A DNA stretch of 64,000 nt from Blastococcus sp. TF02-8. GTDB lineage: Bacteria > Actinomycetota > Actinomycetes > Mycobacteriales > Geodermatophilaceae. Position numbers and translations under genes: made by a program. The stretch's first letter is position 1, and every line of letters begins with the position of its first letter. Of the stretch, positions 22,946-34,285 are shown one piece after another. The DNA lies in NCBI RefSeq assembly GCF_003319175.1, contig NZ_QOHK01000005.1, positions 62,001-126,000 of the forward strand, read 5' to 3'. The notes below the pieces were generated by a model. The model did no database searches. It saw only the letters and a program-made list of their open reading frames with translations, and was not told the origin of the DNA.

Positions 22946-24202
22946 TCAGTGAGGGCGGGCCGCCTGGGCCCGCACGGCGGCGCGCGCCTCGGCGTAGCGC
23001 ACGACCTCGAAGGCGATGAGCGCGACCAGGACAGCGGCCAGCACGCCGAGGGCCACCAGCGCCGGTAGGGCGTGGACGACGAGCGGCGCCAGGAGCAACA
23101 CGACGACGACCACCGCCCGCGGCCGGTTGAGGGACCCGACGTTGCGCAGACGGAACCCCAGGTGGGCGATCAGGTAGGCGGCGGCGCCCGCGTACAGCGA
23201 CCACAGCGCGGTGGCCGGCAGTGGATCGGCCAGGGAGTGGTGCGACTCGTCCCCGACGTACTCGGCCACCTTCTTCACACCGAGTGCGAGGTAGATGACG
23301 CCGGCCACCATCGGAAAGTGCAGGTAGGTGTAGGAGTCGCGCGCCAGGCGCACCCGCTCGATTCCTTCCCGGCCTCGCAGCACACCCTCCGCCACCGGGG
23401 CCACCACGTCGAAGTACGACCACCACAGCGCCACGCTGACGGCCAGCCCCAGCACCGCGGCCGCGATCGCGGCCGCGGTGAGCGGCAGGTCGGCCACCCC
23501 CACGCCGACGGCGATGATCGACTCGCCGAGCGCGATGATCACGATCAGCCCGTAGCGCTCGGCGAAGTGCCCGGGGGCGGGCAGCCGCCAGTCCGTCCCC
23601 GCCGCGTACACGCCCGCGTAGTCGACGACCAACGCGATCCCCCAGAGGACCGTCTGCGTCGGACCCCCGAGCACCGCCCCGGTGACGAGGAGCGTCACGG
23701 CCATCCCCACCGGGACGGCGGTGCGGACCAGTTGGCGACGGAGCCCGGCATCGCCCAGGGCCGCCACCGCGTAGACGCCCAGGTGCAGCAGGCGCACGAC
23801 CGCCAGGGCGACGGCCAGGACGACGGGAGCGCTGATGCCTCCGCCCTCGTCCCCCCACGCCTCGGGTATGGCGAGCGCGGCGAGGAACGTGGCCACCATC
23901 GCGACGATGACGGCGAGGCGCACCACGCCCTCGTCGGCGCGCGCCTGGTTGCCCAACCAGGTGTAGCTGCACCAGACGAACCAGAGCAGGGCGAACAGCA
24001 CCAACCCGCGCAACGCCCCGCGGCCGCCGAGGTCGTCGGCCATGAAAGCGGTGACCTGCGTGAACGCGAACACGAACACCAGGTCGAAGAACAGCTCCAG
24101 GGTGGTGACGGAGTGCCGTTCGTCGGTGGGGACGATGTGGGCGCTCATCAGGCGCGGTCGGGGCTGTGCGGTTCCCACGGTTCGGTGAGCGTCTGTGCTC
24201 AT
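22946..24202 (-). CDS. ltrA: Low temperature requirement protein A (LtrA) family
   Basis: 418 aa from the ATG at 24202, supported by GGGGGAAG upstream. Signature SVTTLELFFDLVFVFAFTQVTAFM near the N-terminus, then about 12 transmembrane helices, with LWWSYFDVV and the DSYTYLHFPMVAGVI region typical of LtrA. The function is unknown, though it was first linked to cold growth in Listeria. Its tail lies 6 bp from the convergent bcp gene. Confidence 0.9.
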   Translation of the reverse strand: MSTDAHRTVGTAQPRPRLMSAHIVPTDERHSVTTLELFFDLVFVFAFTQVTAFMADDLGGRGALRGLVLFALLWFVWCSYTWLGNQARADEGVVRLAVIVAMVATFLAALAIPEAWGDEGGGISAPVVLAVALAVVRLLHLGVYAVAALGDAGLRRQLVRTAVPVGMAVTLLVTGAVLGGPTQTVLWGIALVVDYAGVYAAGTDWRLPAPGHFAERYGLIVIIALGESIIAVGVGVADLPLTAAAIAAAVLGLAVSVALWWSYFDVVAPVAEGVLRGREGIERVRLARDSYTYLHFPMVAGVIYLALGVKKVAEYVGDESHHSLADPLPATALWSLYAGAAAYLIAHLGFRLRNVGSLNRPRAVVVVVLLLAPLVVHALPALVALGVLAAVLVALIAFEVVRYAEARAAVRAQAARPH

Positions 24203-24290
24203 CGGCTTCCCCCCTGTCCGGGCGCCCCATCGGCTGCCGCCACATCATGGCCGCGCGACGGCGGGCCGGACCCGGTTCTCGCTCCCGGAC

Positions 24291-24776
24291 TCACGCCCGC
24301 CACGTCCCCGGTCGCGGCTGGCACTCCGGGCCGCAGGGGTAGTCGACGTCCCAGGGGAAGGTTCCGTCGGCGTGGCTCCAGGTGAGCTGGTAGGCGGGCA
24401 CCGAGTACTCGGCCGGCCGCTCGTAGAAGCGGTTGGCCGCCAGCAGCACCTCACCGGGGTCCGGCAGCGGTTCGACGACGATCCGGCCACCCCAGTCGGC
24501 CCAGGTCAGCAGCTCGCCGGCCACCAGGTCGCGCCCGTCGGCCACCATGCCGGCCACCCGCCCGAGGATCCCGTGCGCGTTGTCGTGGCCCAGCCCGACG
24601 ATCACCAGCTCCGGGTGGCCGAGGCCGAACAGGCCGATGGTGTAGCCGAACGCCGGCTCGTCGGCGGCCTCACCCGCGCCGACGTGCTGGACCGCCCAGC
24701 GGTGGGCGCGGATGGTCTGCGCGAGGTGTGCGTCCTCCTGGTCGAGCCAGGCGATGCTCTGCGGATCCTGCGTCAT
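24291..24776 (-). CDS. DUF4262 domain protein
   Basis: 161 aa from the ATG at 24776. [31 protein letters not shown] and [14 protein letters not shown] are the DUF4262 hallmarks. Two C-terminal cysteines (PCGPECQP) are present. Members are soluble actinobacterial and proteobacterial proteins without known activity. It reads away from the TetR gene upstream. Confidence 0.85.
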   Translation of the reverse strand: MTQDPQSIAWLDQEDAHLAQTIRAHRWAVQHVGAGEAADEPAFGYTIGLFGLGHPELVIVGLGHDNAHGILGRVAGMVADGRDLVAGELLTWADWGGRIVVEPLPDPGEVLLAANRFYERPAEYSVPAYQLTWSHADGTFPWDVDYPCGPECQPRPGTWRA

Positions 24777-24862
24777 GCCGACAGCGTCGGCCGCGGTACC
24801 GACACGACACCGGGTCCCGGCCGGAGTTGTGGACGACGGCGGCGCCTGGGGACGGAGTCCGT

Positions 24863-25450
24863 TCAGCGACCGTCGAGCCCGAAGACGCTGCCGACCAGGG
24901 CGTCGAGCACCGTCGTCGCCGCCTTCAGGTCCGGCGCCCGGGCCGCCAGCACGTCCGAGTACAGGAAGGACTCCCCGAGCCGGACCACCGCCAGGGCGAG
25001 CAGAGGGACCGGAACCTGGGGCACGAGGCCGTGCTCGTCGACGTCCCGCTGGAAGAGCGCCGTGTAGGCCTCGACGATGCGCGGCTGCACGCGCCCGCGG
25101 GGGTCGGTGAGGATCCGGATGGCCGTGGCCGGCTCGTCGTCCAGCAGGCGACGGATCGGAACGGCCTCGCTGAGCGCGTACCGGAAGTCCTCGCTCACCA
25201 CCAGCGATCGCAGCCGCCCCGGCTCGGCCTCCGCCGGACGGTCGTCGTGGCGGCGTTCGAGCGCCTGGAGCGTGCGCCGCCCCAGGTCCCAGAGGGCCTC
25301 CCCCAGGATCGCGTCCCGGTTGCCCGCACGGCGGAACAGGGTCGCCCGGGAGATGCCGAGCTCGGCGGCGAGCACGCCCGTGTCGAGCCGCTGCCCGGAC
25401 AGGAGAGTCCGTGCGGCATGCCGCACGACGTCCTCCGGCGGGGCGGTCAC
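24863..25450 (-). CDS. TetR family regulator (QsdR-like)
   Basis: 195 aa from a GTG at 25450; a longer frame runs through the terminator at 25467-25505 and is unlikely. The helix-turn-helix is at [24 protein letters not shown]. The following [16 protein letters not shown] and [15 protein letters not shown] match the QsdR-type C-terminal domain seen in regulators near quorum-quenching lactonases. It is downstream of, and co-oriented with, the cutinase-like gene but separated from it by a terminator. Confidence 0.8.
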   Translation of the reverse strand: MTAPPEDVVRHAARTLLSGQRLDTGVLAAELGISRATLFRRAGNRDAILGEALWDLGRRTLQALERRHDDRPAEAEPGRLRSLVVSEDFRYALSEAVPIRRLLDDEPATAIRILTDPRGRVQPRIVEAYTALFQRDVDEHGLVPQVPVPLLALAVVRLGESFLYSDVLAARAPDLKAATTVLDALVGSVFGLDGR

Positions 25451-25466
25451 GCCCGCAGGGTAGGCC

Positions 25467-25505
25467 GGGAGGGCGGGTCCCGACGTCGCCGGGACCCGCC
25501 CTCCC
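25467..25505 (-). terminator. Intrinsic terminator after the cutinase-like gene
   Basis: Perfect 16-bp arms at 25467-25482 and 25490-25505 with a 7-nt loop, 13 bp past the stop codon at 25518. Confidence 0.85.
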
Positions 25506-25517
25506 CTCACTGCGGGC

Positions 25518-26393
25518 TCACATCGGGCAGGTGGCCCGGTAGTCCGAGATGTCCCCCAGCAGGGAGACCGTCGGCCCGGGGCACAGGAACTGCGTGTAGC
25601 GGGTGTCGGTGTCCACGAACCGCTTCAGCCAGGCGATCGAGCTCGACGCGATGTCCTCGTCCGGCGAGTTCGGTGCGAAGTGGCTGGCGTTGTTCAGCTC
25701 CAGGTACGCCCGCTCCGGTGCGTTCGTGAGGCTGTTGTAGAAGGGGATGGAGTGGGTCGCCACCGGGGCCACCGTGTCGTCCTCCGCGCCGATGACCAGC
25801 GTCGGGGTGACCACCTCCGGCCACGTCTTGTCGGTGTTCCAGCCGGTCAGCGGGATCGCCGCGCGCAGCGACGGCCGGTCCTTGGCCGCCTCGAGCGTGC
25901 CGCCGCCGCCCATCGAGTGACCCATGACCGCCAGGCGGGTGGCGTCGACCCGCGAGCGCACCGAGCTGCTGCCGGTCAGGTAGTCCAGCGCTGCCAGGAG
26001 CTGGTCACCGCGGGCATCCGGCTGGTCGTAGCGGGAGTTGGTGTTGAAGGTGATGACCACGAAGCCCTGCGAGGCGATCCGCGGGCCCAGCCAGGCGATC
26101 GACGACTCCGAGGCCGTGTACCCCGGTGAGACGGCGACACCGCCGAAGGTGCCCGACGTCGTGCTGGTCGGGTAGTAGATGGTCGCCGACCCGAAACCCG
26201 GGGTGGCGAGGTCGGAGACCGACGTCGAGGAGATCGCGAACGGCCCCCGCTCGGCGGTGATGCTGGCCTGGCTGGGAGCCGGTCCCCGCCACCAGGACTC
26301 GTCGGCAGAGGCCGGAGTGGTCGTGACGGCGGTGGTGGCGGCCGCGATGGTCAGCGCGGCGAGGGTGCGCGAGAGCAGACGTGGAAGGGGCAC
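25518..26393 (-). CDS. Secreted cutinase-like polyester hydrolase
   Basis: 291 aa from a GTG at 26393. A signal peptide ends at ASA-30. The mature alpha/beta hydrolase aligns in my memory with Thermobifida cutinases: [10 protein letters not shown] oxyanion loop, GHSMGGGG with S160, GAEDDTVAP with D206, ASHFAPN with H238, [10 protein letters not shown] and a C-terminal CPM, giving the C271-C289 disulfide. The subsite Trp (TGWNTDKTW) and Met after the Ser are kept. These enzymes cut polyesters such as cutin and, in some cases, PET. Actual substrate is not known. Confidence 0.9.
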   Translation of the reverse strand: MPLPRLLSRTLAALTIAAATTAVTTTPASADESWWRGPAPSQASITAERGPFAISSTSVSDLATPGFGSATIYYPTSTTSGTFGGVAVSPGYTASESSIAWLGPRIASQGFVVITFNTNSRYDQPDARGDQLLAALDYLTGSSSVRSRVDATRLAVMGHSMGGGGTLEAAKDRPSLRAAIPLTGWNTDKTWPEVVTPTLVIGAEDDTVAPVATHSIPFYNSLTNAPERAYLELNNASHFAPNSPDEDIASSSIAWLKRFVDTDTRYTQFLCPGPTVSLLGDISDYRATCPM

Positions 26394-26542
26394 GGTGGAC
26401 CTTTCGGCGGGGTCGCTGCAGCAGGCTGCAGCTGCTGAGGGGGCCACCGACGCACCGGGCCCGGCCGTGACGCACGTCACCGTCGATGTGGAGCGAACCT
26501 AGCGCGGCACCCACTCGTTCCGCAACACTTCCTCGATCTGTC

Positions 26543-27484
26543 TCAGGCGCCTTCCGCCGCACGCTTGCGACGCTTGCCCTCGTGCATGGCCTGGACGCGG
26601 GCGACGGGGATGGTGTGCCCCTCGGCGACCAGCTCGTCGGGCAGCCGCTGCGCGTCGGGCAGCGCCTCCGCCCAGGGGTCGCGGTCACCCAGCAGCGCCG
26701 CCGCCGTGCTCACCGTGAAGTCAGCAGGGCGGACGTCGTCCAGGTCGTCCCAACCGACCGGGAACGACACCGGCAGACCCGGACGGATCCGCGGGCTGTA
26801 GGCGGCGACGATCGTCCCCTGGCCCGACCGGGTGGAGTCGACGAAGACCCGGCCGCCCCGGTCCTCCAGCAGGTACGCCGTCGTGGCCAGCTCGGGATCG
26901 AGGGCGGCGGTCCGCGCGGCGAGGGCACGGGTCGCGGCGGCGACGTCCTCCACCGGGGAGCCCTGCACCGGGACGACGACGTGCAGCCCCTTCGATCCGC
27001 TGGTCTTCACCGCGGCGCCCAGCCCGGCGTCGTCCAGCGCCCGCCGCACCAGGCGGGCAGCGGCCACGACGACGGCGAAGTCCGCCCCTTCCGGCGGGTC
27101 GAGGTCGAGCACCAGGCCGGTCGGCTCGGGCGAGCCGGCCCGGAGGAACGGCACGTGCAGTTCCACCGCGCGCTGGTTGCCGAGCCAGAGGAGCGTGCGC
27201 CGGTCGTCGCAGAGCACCTGGTGGATCTCCCGGTGGGAGCCCTCCGACCAGACGGGCACCGTGCGCACCCACTCCGGGGCGCCCTTGCTGACGTTGCGCT
27301 GCATGAAGGGCGCCTGCCCCGGGCGCACCCGCTTCACCGAGAGCGGGCGACCGGTCAGCAGCGGTACCAGCCGGTCGGCGACGGCGTCGAAGTGGTCGAT
27401 CAGCGCGCGCTTGGGCACCTCCAGCCCGTCGCCCAGCGGCGAGTCCAGGCTGCTCAGCGCCACGCCGGCGCGTTCCTCGTCCAC
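26543..27484 (-). CDS. Stand-alone LigD polymerase (primase-polymerase) domain protein
   Basis: 313 aa from a GTG at 27484. This is the polymerase module of bacterial non-homologous end joining. LVLDLDPPEG holds the metal-binding D127/D129, SGSKGLHVVVP the conserved His, and VFVDSTRSGQGTIVAAYS the third Asp and template residues. The length fits a single PolDom without ligase or nuclease parts. No Ku or LigD ligase gene lies in the window, so partners must be elsewhere. Confidence 0.9.
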   Translation of the reverse strand: MDEERAGVALSSLDSPLGDGLEVPKRALIDHFDAVADRLVPLLTGRPLSVKRVRPGQAPFMQRNVSKGAPEWVRTVPVWSEGSHREIHQVLCDDRRTLLWLGNQRAVELHVPFLRAGSPEPTGLVLDLDPPEGADFAVVVAAARLVRRALDDAGLGAAVKTSGSKGLHVVVPVQGSPVEDVAAATRALAARTAALDPELATTAYLLEDRGGRVFVDSTRSGQGTIVAAYSPRIRPGLPVSFPVGWDDLDDVRPADFTVSTAAALLGDRDPWAEALPDAQRLPDELVAEGHTIPVARVQAMHEGKRRKRAAEGA

Positions 27485-27543
27485 CGGATCACCGTGCCGG
27501 GCAGCCGCATCCCGGGCAACCGGGGATCCCCCGGTCGGGCCCG

Positions 27544-28287
27544 TCAGATGTCGTAGGACGCCTTCGCCTGGACCAGCTCCGTCTCGGGGAACACCGAGCT
27601 GGCCGCGAAGAGCTGGCCGATGTGGTCCACCCACGGCGGGATGTGGGTGAGCAGCAGTCGCTCCACCCCGGCCGCCGCCGCGTGCTCGGCGGCCTGCCGC
27701 CCGGTCAGGTGCAGACCCGGCGGCTGGTCGCGGTCGTCGTCGGGATGGGCGGCCTCGGCCAGCAGCACGTCGGCGCCGCGGGCGAGCTCCACGACCCGGT
27801 CGGTCGGCCCGGTGTCGCCGGTGTAGACCAGCGACCGGCCGCCCGCCGTCAACCGGATGGCGTAGCACTCGATGGGGTGCGCCGTGCGTGCCAGCTCCAC
27901 CTCGAACGGCCCGATCTGCAGCGCACCCGGGCCGACCGGGATGAAGTCGAAGACGTCGGTCAGCCCCTCGCCGTCCATGTCGTAGGCCAGCGCCAGCCGC
28001 CGCTCGGCGCCCACCGGCGCGTAGAGGGGCACCAGCGAACCGGAGGACCGCTTGGAGTAGCGGTGCCAGACGACGAAGGGGGCGACGTCGAGGCAGTGGT
28101 CGGCGTGCAGGTGCGACAGGAACACCGCATCCACCGACCCGGGGTCGATCAGCCCCTGCAGCGCCCCGAACGCGCCGCTGCCGAGGTCCAGGACGAGCCG
28201 GAACCCCTCCTGCTCGACCAGGTAGCTGGACGCCGGGGAGTCCGGGCCGGGGCCGCTGCCGCAGCACCCGATGACGGTCAGCTTCAT
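27544..28287 (-). CDS. Metallo-beta-lactamase-fold hydrolase (Rv1339-like phosphodiesterase)
   Basis: 247 aa from the ATG at 28287, which overlaps the murI stop (ATGA). HLHADHCLD is the HxHxDH metal motif; further ligands are His in ARTAHPI, Asp in YTGDTGPTD and His in LLLTHIPP. The family's M. tuberculosis member Rv1339 has been reported as an atypical class II cAMP phosphodiesterase. It sits in the same conserved place, after murI. Confidence 0.85.
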   Translation of the reverse strand: MKLTVIGCCGSGPGPDSPASSYLVEQEGFRLVLDLGSGAFGALQGLIDPGSVDAVFLSHLHADHCLDVAPFVVWHRYSKRSSGSLVPLYAPVGAERRLALAYDMDGEGLTDVFDFIPVGPGALQIGPFEVELARTAHPIECYAIRLTAGGRSLVYTGDTGPTDRVVELARGADVLLAEAAHPDDDRDQPPGLHLTGRQAAEHAAAAGVERLLLTHIPPWVDHIGQLFAASSVFPETELVQAKASYDI

Positions 28288-29108
28288 GCCGCGCCCACCG
28301 TTCCCGCCCGCAGGACGGCGCCGACCTCGGGGCCCAGGAAGCGGCGGCCCAGCCGGGCGAACGGCTCGGGATCGCCGGTGGCGAGGAAGGCGTGCTGCGG
28401 CGGCGGGGCGCCCTCCGCGCGCAGCAGCTCGGCCCGCGTCAGCACCCGGTAGACGTCCTTCGCCGTCTCCTCGGCGCTGGACACCAGCGTCACGTCCTCG
28501 CCCATCACCAGCGAGATGACCCCGGTCAGCAGCGGGTAGTGCGTGCACCCGAGGACGACGGTGTCGACGCCGGCGGCCAGCAGCGGGTCGAGGTAGGACT
28601 GCGCCAGCCCCACGAGCTGTCGGCCGCTGGTCACCCCGCGCTCGACGAAGTCCACGAAGCTCGGGCAGGCGGCGGAGGTGACCGTGACGCCGGGAGCGGC
28701 GGCGAACGCGTCGTCGTAGGCACCGCTGGTCACCGTCGCCTGCGTGCCGATGACCCCGATCCGGCCGTTGCGGGTCGCGGAGATCGCCCGGCGGGCGGCG
28801 GGCAGCACGACCTCGACCACCGGGACGTCGTAGCGCTCGCGGGCGTCGCGCAGCGAGGCGGCGCTGGCGGAGTTGCAGGCGACGACGAGCATCTTCACGC
28901 CGTCGGCGACGAGGTCGTCCATGACCGCGAGGGAGTGCCGGCGCACCTCGGCGATGGGCAGCGGACCGTAGGGACCGTTCGCGGTGTCGCCGATGTAGCG
29001 GACCGCCTCGTTCGGGAGCTGGTCGAGCACCGCGCGGGCGACCGTGAGGCCACCGACCCCCGAGTCGAAGATGCCGATCGGCGCGTCGGCTCCAGGCTGC
29101 GTCCCCAT
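28284..29108 (-). CDS. murI: Glutamate racemase
   Basis: 274 aa from the ATG at 29108; an ATG at 29141 adds 11 residues. It makes D-glutamate for peptidoglycan. [37 protein letters not shown] (first catalytic Cys) and [10 protein letters not shown] (second Cys) are all present. It lies 40 bp after cysM in the conserved mec-cysO-cysM-murI order; the rhomboid gene that separates cysM and murI in M. tuberculosis is absent. Confidence 0.95.
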   Translation of the reverse strand: MGTQPGADAPIGIFDSGVGGLTVARAVLDQLPNEAVRYIGDTANGPYGPLPIAEVRRHSLAVMDDLVADGVKMLVVACNSASAASLRDARERYDVPVVEVVLPAARRAISATRNGRIGVIGTQATVTSGAYDDAFAAAPGVTVTSAACPSFVDFVERGVTSGRQLVGLAQSYLDPLLAAGVDTVVLGCTHYPLLTGVISLVMGEDVTLVSSAEETAKDVYRVLTRAELLRAEGAPPPQHAFLATGDPEPFARLGRRFLGPEVGAVLRAGTVGAA

Positions 29109-29148
29109 GTCGCCGGTCAGGCTAGACCGCGGCGCCGACATGCGCGCA

Positions 29149-31030
<1,882 letters not shown>

Positions 31031-31133
31031 GGCCCCAGTCTAGTAGAGGGGCACCGTTGCCCCCCGACCCCTCGCACGCTCGCGGCCGGGTCCCTGCAGC
31101 AGGGCCGGCGCGACTACAGATACGGTCGCCGTC

Positions 31134-31487
31134 GTGCTGGTCCCCTCGCTGCTGATCGCCGGTGTCGTACTGCTCGCGCTGCCGGCGCTCGTGCTGGGGG
31201 CGCGGGGCCTGTTCCGCCACCGCGGTTACAGCGCCGCCGAGCCGGGTGACCGCGCCTCGGTGATCGTGATCGTGGTGCTGCGCGCGCTCCTGCTGGTGCT
31301 GCTGCTCGTGGTCTCCGCGCTGGTCCTGGTCTCGACCGTCGGCGCGATGGCCGTCGACGTCGAGCTGCACGGCATGGTCTACGTGCTGTTCGTGCTCGAC
31401 CTGCTGATCGCGGCGCTCGTGCTGCTCACCTGGGGCCGGCGCGACCGGCGACCAGCGCGTCGACGAGCGACCCCTGCACGGCGGTGA
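31134..31487 (+). CDS. Small integral membrane protein
   Basis: 117 aa from a GTG at 31134. Three hydrophobic helices (about 3-22, 42-67 and 78-98) and an Arg-rich C-terminus. No family is recognised. The last 62 bases overlap the end of the convergent DUF2017 gene, which is unusual in this compact region and leaves the C-terminus less certain. Confidence 0.6.
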   Translation: MLVPSLLIAGVVLLALPALVLGARGLFRHRGYSAAEPGDRASVIVIVVLRALLLVLLLVVSALVLVSTVGAMAVDVELHGMVYVLFVLDLLIAALVLLTWGRRDRRPARRRATPARR

Positions 31488-31914
31488 GCCAGTAGTAGAC
31501 CGCCAGCTGGTGGTCCGCCTCGTCGTCGATCTCCTCGGGCGGCTCGGTGTCCTCGGTGATCTCCAGCCGGGTGCCGAGCGCCAGGCGCAGGTCGTTGCTC
31601 GTGCGCAGCCAGGCGCCCGCCTGGTCGGCGTCCAACCGGATCTCCCCGCCGTCGGCCGGCAGCGTGGCGCGGACCGTGGCCAGGTCGTCGGCCTTGCCCC
31701 CGCGCAGCGACTCCTCGGTCAGCTCCCGGTACTCGTCGGCCATCTCGCGGTCCGACCGGTGCCCCGGCGGGAAGAGCCGCTGCAGCACGGGATCGCCCTC
31801 GGCGTCGGCCGTCAGCAGCTGCTCCAGCTGGTCGAGCAGCAGGCCCACGATGCCCGCCTCGGCGCGGTCCAGTCGCGCGACGAACTCTCTCCCACGGGCG
31901 CGGAACGGCTTCAT
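31426..31914 (-). CDS. DUF2017 family protein
   Basis: 162 aa from the ATG at 31914. The start [34 protein letters not shown] and later [19 protein letters not shown] match DUF2017, a helical protein almost always next to clpS in actinobacteria. Its function is unknown. It overlaps the clpS stop (ATGA), so translation is coupled. Confidence 0.9.
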   Translation of the reverse strand: MKPFRARGREFVARLDRAEAGIVGLLLDQLEQLLTADAEGDPVLQRLFPPGHRSDREMADEYRELTEESLRGGKADDLATVRATLPADGGEIRLDADQAGAWLRTSNDLRLALGTRLEITEDTEPPEEIDDEADHQLAVYYWLTAVQGSLVDALVAGRAGPR

Positions 31915-32207
31915 GAGTCCTTCTGGTAGCTGGCCCACAGGCCGTAGGCGTGCAGCCGGCTGGTGTCGTGCTCCATCCGCTCCCGCGGGCCGGAGCTGAC
32001 GATCGCCTTGCCCTCGTGGTGCACCTGGAGCATGAGCGTCGTCGCCTTCTGCTCGTCGTAGCCGAAGAGCTCCTGCAGCACGAAGGTCACGTAGTTCATG
32101 AGGTTGACCGGGTCGTTCCACACGATGGTCACCCACGGACGGTCGAGATCGCCGTGCTCCTCGACGGTGGTGTCGGGCGTCCATGTCGGCGCGAGAGGTC
32201 CGGCCAC
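31911..32207 (-). CDS. clpS: ATP-dependent Clp protease adaptor ClpS
   Basis: 98 aa from a GTG at 32207. ClpS delivers N-end-rule substrates to ClpC/ClpA-Clp[28 protein letters not shown] holds the N-degron pocket (ND motif), and [17 protein letters not shown] the helix with the conserved His. The N-terminal extension is variable, as in the family. Divergent from pncB. Confidence 0.95.
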   Translation of the reverse strand: MAGPLAPTWTPDTTVEEHGDLDRPWVTIVWNDPVNLMNYVTFVLQELFGYDEQKATTLMLQVHHEGKAIVSSGPRERMEHDTSRLHAYGLWASYQKDS

Positions 32208-32266
32208 GGGCCCAGCTTAGAGCGCTGCTCTGCCCGCGTCCGCCGGTCCGCCTACGCTCCGGTGCC

Positions 32267-33550
32267 ATGTCCACGGCCACCGCCCTGCTCACCGACCGCT
32301 ACGAGCTGACGATGCTGGCCGCCGCCCTCGCCGACGGCACCGCCGACCGCGAGTGCGTGTTCGAGGTGTTCGCCCGCCGCCTCCCCCACGGGCGGCGGTA
32401 CGGCGTGCTCGCCGGCACCGGCCGTCTCCTGGAGGCGCTGCCCGGGTTCCGGTTCGGCGACGACGAACTGGCCGCGCTGCGCGCCCAGGGGCTCGCCGAC
32501 GAGCGGCTGCTGGACCGCCTGGCCGACTTCCGCTTCTCCGGCGACATCGACGGCTACGCCGAGGGCGAGCTGTTCTTCCCCGGGTCGCCGGTGCTCACCG
32601 TCCGCGCGACCTTCGCCGAGGGCGTGCTGCTGGAGACGCTGGCCCTGTCGATCCTCAACCACGACTCGGCGATCGCCTCCGCGGCGGCGCGCATGGTGGC
32701 CGCCGCCTGCGAGCGGCCGTGCATCGAGATGGGCTCCCGGCGCACCCACGAGGAGGCCGCCGTCGCCGCCGCCCGGGCCGCCCACCTGGTCGGGTTCGGC
32801 GCCAGCTCCAACCTCGAGGCGGGCCGGCGCTACGGCCTCCCGACGACGGGGACCAGCGCGCACGCCTTCACGCTCCTGCACGACGACGAGCGGTCCGCCT
32901 TCCGGGCCCAGGTGGACGCCCTGGGCGTCGGGACGACGCTGCTCGTGGACACCTACGACGTCGAGCAGGGCATCCGCACCGCCGTCGAGGTGGCCGGACC
33001 CGAGCTCGGCGGCATCCGGCTGGACTCCGGCGACCTGCCGACGCTGGCCGCCCGGGCCCGACAGCTGCTCGACGAGCTGGGTGCGACCTCGACGCGGGTC
33101 ATCGTGACCAGCGACCTCGACGAGTACGCGATCGCGGGTCTCATGGCCGCCCCGGTCGACGGGTACGGGGTCGGGACCTCGCTGGTGACCGGCTCCGGCG
33201 CCCCGACGGCCGGCATGGTCTACAAGCTGGTGGAGCGGGACGGCGTCCCGGTGGCCAAGCGCTCGGAGGGCAAGAACTCCGTGGGCGGCCGCAAGCACGC
33301 CGTCCGCCGGCACCGCGCCGACGGCACCGCCACCGCCGAGGTGGTGAGCAGCGAGCCGGTGTCGCCGCGGGACCGCGACCGGGACCTCGTCGTCCCCTTG
33401 GTGCGGGACGGGGCCCTGTGCGAGGACGTGTCACCGCACGAGGCTCTGCGCCGGGCGCGCGAGCACTACGCCCGGGTCCGCGAGGCGCTGCCGCCCGAGG
33501 CGTGGGCGCTGTCCCGCGGCGAGCCCGTTCTCGAGACCGTCACCGCCTGA
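32267..33550 (+). CDS. pncB: Nicotinate phosphoribosyltransferase
   Basis: 427 aa from the ATG at 32267. It makes nicotinate mononucleotide from nicotinate and PRPP in NAD salvage. LLTDRYELTMLAAAL is the N-terminal signature; GTSAHAFTLLHDDE carries the His that is phosphorylated during ATP-driven turnover; GGIRLDSGDL and YGVGTSLVTGSGAP bind PRPP. It pairs functionally with pncA, 88 bp downstream. Confidence 0.95.
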   Translation: MSTATALLTDRYELTMLAAALADGTADRECVFEVFARRLPHGRRYGVLAGTGRLLEALPGFRFGDDELAALRAQGLADERLLDRLADFRFSGDIDGYAEGELFFPGSPVLTVRATFAEGVLLETLALSILNHDSAIASAAARMVAAACERPCIEMGSRRTHEEAAVAAARAAHLVGFGASSNLEAGRRYGLPTTGTSAHAFTLLHDDERSAFRAQVDALGVGTTLLVDTYDVEQGIRTAVEVAGPELGGIRLDSGDLPTLAARARQLLDELGATSTRVIVTSDLDEYAIAGLMAAPVDGYGVGTSLVTGSGAPTAGMVYKLVERDGVPVAKRSEGKNSVGGRKHAVRRHRADGTATAEVVSSEPVSPRDRDRDLVVPLVRDGALCEDVSPHEALRRAREHYARVREALPPEAWALSRGEPVLETVTA

Positions 33551-33637
33551 GGAAGGACCCCGTCCCTCTCGTCCCTCGCAGCTGGGGACGAGCCTCGGGC
33601 GGGGCCGACGAGCGAATCGGAAAGGAAGTCCCCTCTC

Positions 33638-34204
33638 ATGCCCCGTGCCCTGATCGTCGTCGACGTGCAGAACGACTTCTGCGAGGGCGGAAGCCTCGCC
33701 GTGGCCGGTGGGGCCGCGGTCGCCGCCGCCGTCACCGAGCACGTGCGCACCGCGGGGTACGACCACGTCGTCGCCACCCGCGACCACCACGTGGACCCCG
33801 GCCACCACTTCGCCGACTCCCCCGACTTCGTCGAGACGTGGCCGGCGCACTGCGTCGTCGGGACCGACGGCGTGGAGCTGCACCCGGCCCTGGACCGCGG
33901 GCCGATCGAGGCGGTCTTCGACAAGGGCGAGCACGCGGCGGCCTACTCGGGCTTCGAGGGCGCCTCCGACGGCACCGGTCTCGCCGACTGGCTGCGGGAG
34001 CGCGGTGTGGACGCCGTCGACGTGGTGGGCATCGCGACCGACCACTGCGTCCGGGCCACGGCGCTGGACGCCGTCGCCGCGGGGTTCGGGACCCGGGTGC
34101 TGCTGCCCCTCACCGCGGGCGTCGCCGAGGGCACGGTGGAGGCCGCGCTGGAGCAGCTGCGGACGGCGGGCGTGGTGCTCGAGGGCGCGGTCCACCGGCC
34201 CTGA
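33638..34204 (+). CDS. pncA: Nicotinamidase
   Basis: 188 aa with GGAAAGGAAG upstream. It turns nicotinamide into nicotinate for PncB. DVQNDFCEGGSLAV has catalytic D9, HHVDPGHHF supplies the metal ligands, and IATDHCVRATALDA has the nucleophilic Cys. The same strand and function as pncB indicate an NAD-salvage unit. Confidence 0.95.
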   Translation: MPRALIVVDVQNDFCEGGSLAVAGGAAVAAAVTEHVRTAGYDHVVATRDHHVDPGHHFADSPDFVETWPAHCVVGTDGVELHPALDRGPIEAVFDKGEHAAAYSGFEGASDGTGLADWLRERGVDAVDVVGIATDHCVRATALDAVAAGFGTRVLLPLTAGVAEGTVEAALEQLRTAGVVLEGAVHRP

Positions 34205-34226
34205 CGCCGTCCTCCCTCACCGTTCG

Positions 34227-34262
34227 GGGTCCTCCCTCGCGGTCGACCACGAGGGAGGACCC
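34227..34262 (+). terminator. Terminator after pncA
   Basis: Perfect 13-bp arms GGGTCCTCCCTCG (34227-34239) and its complement (34250-34262). A second, smaller palindrome GATCAGGT-C-ACCTGATC lies at 34268-34284, between the convergent pncA and serB. Confidence 0.75.
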
Positions 34263-34285
34263 ATGACGATCAGGTCACCTGATCA

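Noticed and set aside
25451-25510. Longer N-terminus for the TetR gene at 24863
   Set aside because: It would run through the arms of a perfect terminator hairpin and has unlikely composition; the GTG at 25450 gives a normal TetR start.
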